NCBI RefSeq assembly: GCF_947179165.1
Contig: NC_077241.1
Span: 79,509,648-79,573,647 of the forward strand
Length of the DNA: 64,000 nt
DNA from: Solanum dulcamara
Lineage: Eukaryota > Streptophyta > Magnoliopsida > Solanales > Solanaceae
Direction: 5' to 3'
The translations under genes and the position numbers were made by a program. How positions within the stretch are numbered: position 1 is the first letter of the stretch; every line of letters begins with the position of its first letter. The notes under the pieces were generated by a model. It was not told where the DNA came from and ran no database searches. It saw only the letters and a program-made list of their open reading frames with translations. Positions 37,316 through 48,381 of the stretch are shown piece after piece.

Positions 37316-38404
37316 ATTTATTTATTAATTAATTTATTTGTAGAGAAAAAGGAAAAAGAGGAAAGCTCTTGTTGGGCTATTGCAGATGAAGCCTTGTGAC
37401 ATTAAGCCCAAATATAGCTAAGCCATGGGTCTACTAAAGCCCAAATCTTCTTGTTGGTTAAAAATTGCACAAATATAGTTTTGAGAAATTACTTTTCTAG
37501 ATAAAGTGAAATTCATAATTCACATATTGATCAACTTTACAGTGAAAATATTAGACTAGCATCTAATACAATCAAACCTTTTTATAGTTACGGTGTTTGT
37601 ATGAACATTAATTTCATAACTGCTATAATGAGGTGTTGTTATATATGTGTATTGATATTTGACGTTTAAAACACAAAAACAAATTTAATAATTTTATTTA
37701 CCAAGAAGGAGGAATGTATTTGTTAATCAATTTAATCAAAATAACAGAAATAGTATGAACATAAAATATGCAAACAACAATAGCCGTTTCTTGTGAATTT
37801 ATGATCATTACTAATAGATATTATTTAAATACATTTTTTTTTTAATTTTAGATATTCATAAATTTACTGAGTGCATGATCGATTAACATAAATATTTTTA
37901 ATATTTTATTTTATACATAAAATATTTCTTACAAAATGTTATTACGCAATAGAGTAATTTTAAGTGTTTGGTTACTATAATTAGTCCACTATTTCCTCCA
38001 AATATATTATCATGCGCGCATGTGCTTCCGGGCCCCACAACCTAACACCAGCACTACCATCATTTTCTCCTTAAGGGCGTGTTTGGTACGATGGAAAATA
38101 TATTTTTTATAAAAAATATTTATTTATTTTTAGAATAAATGAGTGGAGTTCTTATTCATTTTCTTGCAATTGATAAATAATTTTTTTAAAAAATATCATC
38201 TAAGAATATTAATGCACAATCTAGCAAAATAATATGAAGATAGAATAATATAAGGAGTGAGGATTCAGGGATGACGAGAGGTGGGGGCATCAAATGGGAC
38301 GGTAAGGGTAAGGGGATACAATCAAAGGTTGAGCCACATGGGTTCAAGGGATTTATACTTCAACGAAAAGTTATAATATATATTTAAGGTAAAAAAAATA
38401 TTTT

Positions 38405-38439
<35 letters not shown>

Positions 38440-41400
38440 AACATTGAATCCGTTTCACTTTTTGAAATGTTATTTATGAAACTTGTTTTACCCGACAATT
38501 TCTTTGGCTTGTCCTTTTAACATATTATTGAGTCCAAAAGCTTCACCATAAAATACCATCATTCAATGTATTGATACTTCCTACTTCAAACACTGGATCA
38601 TGGAATAGATAATTAGTTAAACTATCAGTGTAATAAGCAAGCTAATTAAGTGAGATAGTGAATGGGAAACATAGGGTAGTTGCTAACTGATAAGGTTTAG
38701 ATAAGTAGGATAGCCTAAATATACGATTAATTAGTTGAGCAAGAGGCATCAAGAGTCACAATTAAAAAAATAATTACGAACTTACATTAACCTAATGATA
38801 GTACAATCATGAGAAGTCATAAATAACTGTAGTAATATTTTCTCAAAATCTCCCACCCCCCAACCCCCAACCTTTTCTTTTTTTAATTACATTTGGGTTT
38901 GATATTATAAGAATTGAATTGAAATTGAATCTAGATAGTAAATTCTGAATCTACATCTATTGGAAAGTTTCAAATATTGCTTTTGAAGTAGTCTGAATGT
39001 GATGATGGACTAGTTACACTAACTAATAACTACTACTACAACTGTCAAGCATATCATATAGTATACATTGTCATCAACACCTAACCTTTTTAGCTAGAGA
39101 TAAATTGCTAGTACTCAAATTTCACATTATTTTGATGATGCACGTGATGTCCAAGTAACTAATAAAGATGCCTAACGTGGTATCGGCCAATTTATATTTG
39201 TCCCCGATGAAAATTAAGATAAAACATACTTTTATTTAATGTGGTCTCAAAAATGAAAAATATAACATGACTAAACAAGTATAGAGATAGCATAACGATG
39301 ACGTGGAGCTCGATTTAATTTTTTTGTCCGTCGACAAGCAATAATTTACTATCTTTACCAGCAATTTTGGAGGTGGAGTCAAAATAAATGGTTAGGTCAT
39401 GGGGTCAAATAATGAATCCCAAGTGTGACACAAATACTTTTGTTTTAATTAAATCCTTTTCCACCTTTGTTTCTATATATGCATTTAATTAATGTTTTAG
39501 GTTTCTTATATAGAGTCATAGAGTCATGTAGGTACAATGACATAATTTAAATGCAATAATTATATTCTATTAATGAGCATTTACTGAAATTAGGAGCATG
39601 AATTATTCAAAACCAAATGTGGATTTACTTTCAATTATTCATTGCTAGGATGCGACATTTATATATTGCAGTAAATTCTGTTGTATATATATTTAGCCAT
39701 TATAGTTTTTTTTGTTAGGCAATTATTTTAAGTTAAAAATAACCTTCTAACTAATTAACATGTGCATTTTAAGCTCCGATAGAATTTAATGGCTTTGATT
39801 AAATTTTGTATTTGTGTTAATAAATTCACTCAATATGTATAAATAATTTATAATTCAGAACTCAAAAAATTATCTTTTTTAGAATTCAGAATCCATTAAC
39901 TTAAAAAATTGGCTTCGCTTCTACTACTTTAAGTCCTTTACGTAAGAAATGTGTTAATTTAAATTATTTTTAAGAACTATATTATCTGTAAATAATTTAG
40001 GTTTTGAATAAATTTTTTATATATATCTAGATCAAATCCACTTGTTCAGTATATTAGGTAAATTTTAAAACATAAACACAAAATCAAGATTAAAGATATT
40101 GAATTTTATCGAACACGTAAACATAATTGTAACTTTGTCTCCTTATATTGATAAAATAATAATTCATATCTCATTTTCATTTTAAATTTAAAATAGTTGA
40201 GCACTCATAATTTAAATTTTTTGAGTATAACTTTTAAATCAAATTAGAAGCGCGCCATTTCATCATTATTTGATATATATTTCAACTAACAAACCGACAA
40301 CGCATGGATTAAATCTTGACTTATATATAATATATATATAATATTGTCTTTTAACTTTTTATTTACTTTTTTGTAACCATAAAAATGATTATTGTCTTTT
40401 CTATAATTTGCGGTTGAAAAAAAAAAAAAAAACAGAAAAAGTGAAGACATTATTTGTCTTGGAGCAAACTGCAGAATTAATCATAAAAAGAGGGCTTTTA
40501 AGGGAAAAGGAAGTAAAAAGCAAAAGCTAATTATATTTTTTTTAAAAGTACTAAAAATTAACTTAAGTATTAGGAACTGGATTACGTGTTGATTATAAAT
40601 TATTTCCTTCGTCTAAAAGAAAGGTATCCATAGCAATTTTTTAAAGAGAAAATGGAAAGGGATTTTTATACGAAATAATTGGACAAATTTATTGTTTATT
40701 TTTGTAATCGATAGATATAGATTATACACTTACTGTAGTTATATATTATATATATATTTTTAATTTAATCAATTGTGCAAACGTTGTTTAGGTCAATTCT
40801 TTGAAATTATTAAGTTCATGTAAAAACATTGATTAAAAAAGGTAGGAAGTTTCTCAACCTTCATGATTTAGTCACTTTTTATTAGTATGTTTAAATTTAT
40901 TTATGGAAGATGAGGAAATAATTAATACACGATCGAGGTCACCGTATGATGTTTTAGTTATGAATTTAGGTTATATTATTAATAGTAATCAAGCATAGTT
41001 TAAATTATTTATGATATGTTAAATCCTTATACCTCAATGTATAGCTAGTATACGACTTTAAATCCTTATTTCAAAAGGACAAATAAATAATATATTTGCA
41101 CCAATTTATATTCTCAACCCTTTTACTATTTAATATTTCACATAAACATCTTAAGCGAATTAAAATAAATTAAGTCTTTTAAATGTCACGCACAAAATTG
41201 AAAAATGACAAATAACAATAAAGAGAGTTTTAACCATATCTAAAATAAATTCTATCTAATTAAAATATTTAAACCCTAAATTGAATTCATTGATTAAAAC
41301 ATGGTGATAATTAACGTATGTGGCGGCATTTTTTTTTTTTGAGTGCTATTTCTTTTATGAAGGGTCCTTGATGGTGAAGCCTTGTCATTTCTAACGTGGA

Positions 41401-42373
41401 ATGCTATTATATTCTATAGTGTGTGTGTCACCATCCTTTAAATTACCACCTTTTTAGGTCAAAATAAAAATATCATTTTCTATTTTTTTATCTTAAGTTT
41501 AATTTAACTATTCGATATTTAAAATTTATTGTTGATCTAATTTAAATTCGAATCAGATATATGCTCTAAAGAGAGTAATGTGTTTGCTATACTAAGAGAG
41601 TTTTCATTTGAGTTTTTATTTGATTAAGGTTCACTATTTTCATTATAAATCTTGCGATTTTTAATTAAAAAATTCATCAAAAAAATAGCAATTTTCTTTC
41701 TTTTTGTTAATGACCCAATCAAAAGAAGTCAATGATGCAATTTGTACTACATGATTATCACAAGGATATATATGAAATTCATTACAACAATGATTATTCA
41801 TGTTTAGTGTTTGTTTGTATTTTTGTGGAAAAAATATATTCATTTTATAAGTATGAGTTCATTGTTTAAACGAATAGTAAAAATTACAAATAGGTGAATA
41901 AACTTACTGTTTTAAATATGAAAAATTATATATTTTTTATTATTTCATTAAAAAGTCATCCGAAAAATATGTGCTGACAAGCTTAATGACGTTTCAACTA
42001 ATTTTAAAGCAAAAAAATAGAAAATGTTAAACCCAAGATAATTCATATATATGCCTAAAAAGAATAATATTAAAAGGAGATCAATTTGACTTAATGACAG
42101 GCTCCTCTTTAGTCAGAAAAGATAACTCCACCATTATATATTTTATATTATTTTCTGCAAAGACATATATTCTTCCACTAACAAATTATTAAGAAAAATA
42201 CTATTACTAAACATATAGTCAATAAGTTCAAGAAAAAATGTCTATTTTTTATTACTCACTCTATATCCAATATTTTCGACTAATTTAGATTCGTATATTT
42301 TTGAGTTATTTTTTAATATAATATTTTTAATATACATAACATAATATATTTAATAAAATTTTATAAACTAAAA
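37316..42373. other. intergenic gene desert
   Basis: No gene was found. 38075-38240 begins 'gggcgtgtttggtacgatgg', like a further MITE end. The remainder is AT-rich with A and T runs (for example 40418-40434). The open frame 41661-41843 has no support. Confidence 0.45.
38406..38438. repeat. (AT)n microsatellite
   Basis: An AT run of about 15 units. Confidence 0.88.
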
Positions 42374-42620
42374 TTTGGAGAGGATAAAGTGTACGTAGTC
42401 CTTCCCCCTACCTTTTCGAGATAGAGAAATTATTTCGAAAAGATTGTTGACTCAAGTGAAGCAAATTAAAATAGTAATAAAACAAAAAAACGATAGTGAA
42501 AAAATTTATAATAACTAATAAAAAAATAGTGCAGAGTATATATAAAAGGAACCGTAACATCAACAATAAAGTGTGATCACATAAATATAGTACACAAGAA
42601 ATAATAAAAAATATCAAAAA
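42374..42620 (+). repeat. Solanaceae dispersed repeat, copy B
   Basis: It shares 'gagaggataaagtgtacgta', then 'cctaccttttcgagatag' and 'gttgactcaa', with the repeat at 7105-7375, followed by an A-rich tail. It ends about 275 bp before the DOF start codon and contains the TATA-like sequence TATATATAAAAGG (42537-42549). Confidence 0.55.
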
Positions 42621-42894
42621 CCAAAAACTACATAAAATCTCTAATTAAAAATATAAAAATTTCAACCATACCTACGATCCATATCGTCGTATTATTCATT
42701 AATTTTCTATCTCTTTTCCCACACAAACATAAAGCAACACAATACAACATCCACAAACCCTCTCAAACATTCCTTTTTTTCTTCTTTTAAAACCACTTGC
42801 TCATAAAGCTGCTCATTTCCCCTTTTCACTAAAAAAAAAACACATTTTTTTTCCTTTTGCTTCTTCTTTAATTTCTACTGCTTCATCATCATCC

Positions 42895-44920
42895 ATGGAT
42901 ACTGCTCAATGGCCTCAGGTATTAGAATACATAATTGTTCTTGTTTAGGTATAATTTCTTGGATTAGAGTTTTTAATTTTGTAGCTAGAAAATTGCATTA
43001 CTTTTTAGAAAGATGATGGTTTCCCCACTTTTTCTTTATAATTTCTATTTGATTTTGATCATATATATGTAGCACTCTTTTTTATATTTTTTTGTTCTAT
43101 GTATGTGATTGTAAAAAAAAGTTGAGAAAGTGAAAAAGAATTTTTTTTTTTGTTATTATAGTTAAAAGAGTAAAGTACAAAGCACTCATCTAAAAATAGT
43201 AGTTGTTCTTGATACATAGCAAAATATAGAGACAGATCTAAGATTTAAATTTAATTTAATTTTTTAACTAAAGTTTTACACTTTTGAAGTTATAGATCAA
43301 TCAAATTTTGATGTTATCTATTGCTTTGAATTCCCCTTTTCTCTTAATTTTGTTGGAAAATTGGCATAAATAGCCGTCTATCAAAATATTAGCCTTAAAA
43401 ATATAACGTATATTTTTTGTGTATTAATGTATGATATACATAATATATATTTTTTGATACAAAATAGTGTATATTTTTGTATGTTTAACCAGTGAATGTA
43501 ATTATTTTATTAGCTGATCGATCAGTCAGATGTGTAACTTGCTTATTTTTGTTGTTGTAGGAGATAGTGGTGAAGCCCATGGAAGAGATTATAGCAAACA
43601 CAAATGGTTCATCAAAACCTAATTGTGTTGAAAGGAAATTAGTTAGGCCACAAAAAGACCAAGTTGTGAATTGTCCAAGATGTAATTCAACAAACACAAA
43701 GTTTTGTTATTACAACAACTATAGTCTTTCTCAACCAAGGTATTTTTGCAAGACTTGCAGAAGATATTGGACTGAAGGTGGATCTCTAAGGAACATTCCT
43801 GTTGGTGGTGGTTCAAGAAAAAACAAGAAATCTTCATCCCCTTATAATTCAAACAATCATGTTATAGTAAATAATAATAATCCCTTGAAAAAACTTCCTG
43901 ATTTGGTTGCTCCTCCACCACAACGGGACATCGAGAAATATCCAGAAAGGCATTTTGGAAATCGACTTGATTCTACACCTCATGATCAAAACCCTAGTAA
44001 GATTATCCATGAAGGAAGTCAAGATCTCAATTTGGGATTTTCATCTGATTTCAAGACTATTACTGAGCTAATTCAGGTATTGTTAAAAATTAATGTGTTG
44101 TATTTTTCTTTTAATTTGTAAGGATGTCTTGAGATTTTTTCAAAATTATTTGGTCAAAATTAATTGGGATATACTTCTTTTGTAAATCGTAGAATCTCTT
44201 AATTTGGTACATTTATATGTGCTAGTGTATATAAGTTAATACAACAACATGTCTTAGTAAAGTTACAATTTTTTTTTAAAAAAAGAAATTACTACTCGAC
44301 TATTTAAGTCACAATAATTGTTCAAAATTACTTCTCTCTAATTAATATGTACAAACATAGAGTCTCTATGGTATGTTTATATGTGTGAGTGTACAAGTTA
44401 ACATAATAATATGTTTCTTATAGATTTTTCATGTTATGTCATATTATATATCCTACAGGTACCAAATTATGAAGGGAGTAACAAGGACAACAATAGTCCG
44501 AATATTTCTACATTGCTTCATCCTCCTCCTCCTCCGTGTTCTTCCTCTTCAGCTTCTTCTCCATCTCAGTTTTCATCGATGGAGTTGATTAACGGGATAA
44601 CATCCAAAGGGTTGAATAATTCGTTCATGACAATGCCAATTTCCGAGCCAAATTCAGTTTACAACTCATCTGCATTTTCATTAATGACGTCTTTAAATTT
44701 CTCCTTGGATCATGGACTTGGAAATAATGTTCATAGTGGCTATGGAAATAAAAATAATCTCCAAGAAACAAATACAAGTGGAAGGTTTTTGTTTCCTTTT
44801 GTAGGTCTAAAGCAAGTTTCAACCACAAATAATAACACAAGTGATGGTGCTAATGAGCCTCTTGGAGATGAATCTACTAATGGATATTGGAATGGGATGT
44901 TAGGAGGAGGATCTTGGTAA
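42895..44920 (+). CDS. DOF zinc-finger transcription factor, DOF4.6-like
   Basis: This is a plant-specific nuclear transcription factor that binds AAAG cores. Exons are 42895-42918, 43561-44076 and 44459-44920. The 1002 nt give 333 aa. The first exon codes only MDTAQWPQ and joins to [10 protein letters not shown], the N-terminus I recall for Arabidopsis DOF4.6. The DOF finger is at about 44-97, with zinc ligands C46, C49, C71 and C74 (Cx2Cx21Cx2C) and the conserved [16 protein letters not shown]. Downstream are QDLNLGF, a proline/serine-rich stretch, FSLDHG, GRFLFPF and the C-terminal [13 protein letters not shown], all in the family order. DOF4.6 and DOF1.8 act in vascular development, so a vascular role is a reasonable inference. 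The second intron (382 bp) is unusual for DOF genes, which usually have none or one. Confidence 0.93.
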
Positions 44921-46963
44921 AAAAAAAAACAACTTATATTATATAGTTTATTATGGTTTTTATTTTCTTATGGGGTTAAAAAAAATTATGACTATATTGG
45001 AGGATTAGGAAGTGAGAAGGGTACAATGAGAATTGAACATTCACTTATTACGTGACAGACTAAATACAGAGACTCTCACTGGTCCTATTAGATTATAAAT
45101 CTTGATTGATGTTTTTTCTTTTTGTGATTTTCCTGTAGTGTACTTTATTGGTGGGTGGTTTGTTTGGATTTAATTTCTTCAAAAACTAACTCATAGGATA
45201 AGAGGAAGTCTCATTTCTCCTAAATCTTTTTCTTCATTTTTTAGTATAGTAATTTGTCATTATTTTACTTTGAATTATATTAGTTGGGAGGAAGTAATTA
45301 TGTGAAGCTCATGGGATATTGTGAAGAAAATATTGTGGAAGAAGAAATCAAGCCCAAATTTTTTGGAGGGCACAATATGTGGATGATCAAATTATTCTAC
45401 TAGTGTTCATTGTTTTATGTCATATTAGAAAAATAAATGTATTACATTGTATGATTTTCAAGTTTGTATTGAGCTTTGAGAGACTTGGTAACTTAAAAGT
45501 AATTTATTTGAGCTACTTATGCAAGTACATTTTTTTGCAGCTTAATTTATCAAATAATAAACATTGCTTATAATTTCATTATATTTATATTATTGTATAG
45601 TTTTATCTCTCTTTTTATTTTTACACATTTCCCAAGAAAGCTTTTAAGGTTGTCAGGTTCTGATTCACTTCAAATGGCACTATATGACTTAAAAGCCTTG
45701 AGCATCTCCTAGGGACAAGGATTTTGGACAATTAAAAGAGTAGACAGGTTTGATTAATTAATTACATTATAGTAATATATTTGGATAATTACAAGATTAG
45801 TCTTCTAAAATTTCATAGGGTGGTGAAAGAATGTACGTGCATGTGACTTTTCTTTTTTATTCTTTTGATAAAATAATAATAAAAATATATTCAATGTAAA
45901 TTATGAATAGAGACAGAAAAATAAATTGTATTTGGATCTTATTCATATTTTATGAAAAAGAGAGATTATTTTCGATAAATTCTTGAGACAATGATGTACT
46001 ATCAAAACAGTCTATCCTTTATTCTTAATCAAGATTTGAAATTTGATGAGAAGTGAAGCGATTTCTCTATTCTTTTTTACTTGAAAATTATATTTTACAT
46101 GATACAATTTAAACTTGTGACATACGATGAATGCATATACATACATCACTTAAATTTGGCTTAACCCAATCTTTTTCTGATTCACCCCAACATTCCCCAT
46201 TTATAAATGTGTTATTACCATTAAATCATAGCTTTGGGGGCAAAATCTTTTCTCTATTTTTTGAACTAGGAAAAAACAATTTTTGCTCTAAAATGTGGGG
46301 AAATGGTAAAGACATACTCCTTGCTTCTTTTTCTTTCTTCTTTCCTTTTCACTTTTCATGTTAAAGTGGTATATAAAAAAGCGGAACCAACATATGAAGT
46401 ACCTATTCGATAAAATTCAATAATTTTAATTTAAATTATATATATTTATTAAAAAAATTTACAAATATATATGTTTAATAGATTTAAAATCATAAACTTC
46501 AAATGCACAACTTATCAACTTTATTGCTACCAAGGTACCCCACCCCACACTCCCTTTTTTTATTTTTTTGGTTTCTCTCTTATTGATTATCATCTAAATA
46601 ATGAAGAAAAGCTGGCCAAATGATAATTGTAGCCAATGCGCATGTTCTTTTATTATTATTTAAAAAAACATAGGAAAAAGATCTGACAATCTTTAATTTC
46701 TTTGGTCATAATGTGGGATCCACAAACATTCCCCTCGAAAATCGTCCAAAGGAATAATCACTCCCACTTCACTCCATTTTTCAATTACATATTGTTTTTA
46801 TGAATATATAAATCTTTTGCAAAAAAATTCACTCTAATTTTCCAATGTCTTGATGGTTTATCATATGATGACAACCGTACCTCCCTCCTAAACAAGTTGA
46901 AATCGATTATTATAAATTATCAGTGATCATTTTTAAGGAAATAGGAAGAATTTTAAGTTTATT
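44921..46963. other. DOF 3' flank and intergenic DNA
   Basis: 44921-45400 is probably 3' UTR and flank. The rest is AT-rich, with weak frames at 45379-45573 and 46131-46364 that show no family similarity. Confidence 0.45.
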
Positions 46964-46965
46964 AT

Positions 46966-47250
46966 AGACTATTTTCATCCTATATTAAATGGATATCTTA
47001 CTAAAAATGTTTGTTTCATATTACTTGATCACTTACTAAATCAAGATAGAATTAATTAAATTTTTTCTATTACTCCTACAATTAATATGGCCTTTCGAAT
47101 GTAAACAATTTTCAATACTAACTATTTCTATACTCTATGTATATTGCATTGATATAAATAAAGGGCAAAATAGTAAAGTCCTTCAATGTATTAAATGATT
47201 TTTTAATCATCGTATAAAGTTGAAAATGCCCATTTAATATAGGACGGAGG
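46966..47250. mobile_element. Stowaway-like MITE
   Basis: The right end 'catttaatataggacggagg' is followed by TA. The left end 'catcctatattaaatgg' is its inverted complement, with mutated outermost bases. TA flanks both sides (46964-46965 and 47251-47252). Confidence 0.6.
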
Positions 47251-47269
47251 TAGTAATTCTTTCTCGAAT

Positions 47270-47452
47270 TGTTACGACTGTTCCTAACTCTAAGATAAGC
47301 TTCAATTGAGTCTCCTACATCGGCTAGGAGATGAGGGCCTTCGACTTTTCTTCATATGACTTTGGACTATTCTTGCTTCATAAGTTACCTTTCGAGGTTG
47401 AATTAGACTTACATCAATTGACTTTTTGCGATGTTACGGACAACAAAAACGT
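47270..47452 (+). mobile_element. degraded LTR fragment, TRIM-like
   Basis: Segments 'gtctcctacatcggctagga', 'ttggactattcttgcttcat' and 'cgaggttgaattagactta' occur in the same order as in small LTR retrotransposons (TRIMs) I recall from plants, which have a TCCCACATCGG-like start and a late GGGGTTGAGTTAGGCC-like block. No internal region or second LTR was seen. Confidence 0.4.
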
Positions 47453-48381
47453 CTATGTCACTGAAATTTTAAAATTTTGATTTCTCCTTAGTCTAAGTGA
47501 TAAGCTTGAATCGACTTCTACGTAGTCAATAACGTGAGGTGATGACTCATGCTTAGTATTAAATCAATCGTTAACTGGTTAAAAGACAAAAACAACAGAA
47601 TGAATATTTAAAAAGTCCAACTGCAAATTTTATATATTTAAATTATTTTACAGTATGTTTTTTAAAAAGATTTGTTAATTATTTTTACTTGTGGAGAATA
47701 AAAGCCTGAAATGGCTGAATCTTTTTCCAAAGATTTAATTTGTGGGTCATTTTCTATCTGGCCATTTTAGGAGGTTTCCCTTTATTTCCCCTTGTGGAAG
47801 TTGGATAATAAAAACAACAAAAAGTTTTTGCAACATTTAAGAATCTTTTTTATCTAATGAAATTTATGATATCTTAACAGAAATGCTGCTTTTTCATCTA
47901 AACTTTTCACTTTTTTCATGAATAGGAAGAAAGAAGTTTTATTTTGAAAATGACATTTCCAGAATTACAATACAATAAGTTGAGGGTGACCGATTTATGC
48001 CTTTTGAAGCTTATAATCTTCACCCAAAACCAACAGTTTGATTAGGAATCAGTACACACAGATTTAAAGTCAATTCTTCAAATTGCTGTCCGTTTCCAAG
48101 TTCATAGGTCTATTATCAAAGCTCATGAATGGGTTACACGGAAAATATCATAACTCAATCGATATTCCAGCATTCTCATACAAACAGTTCTTACAAAAAA
48201 AAAGAAAGAATATCCACAAAGAGAGAACAGACTGATTTCTTTTACAAAATAATGATATACCCTTTTCCAGTTCTTGCATCTGTACAGGGACATCCCAGTT
48301 TTACTCATGATGCTTAAAAGCAAATCAACTAGTACTATTTTTTTCTTTCTTTATGTGGTATGTATTCAGTTGAACCCAAGC
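47453..48381. other. intergenic; 3' flank of ORMDL gene
   Basis: No gene was seen. The open frame 48123-48323 (minus) and its plus-strand shadow lie in the probable 3' UTR of the ORMDL gene and are not called. Confidence 0.4.

Noticed and set aside
47300..47320. Possible snRNA upstream element (TCCCACATCG-like)
   Set aside because: No TATA at the expected spacing and no snRNA body; the context fits a degraded LTR better.
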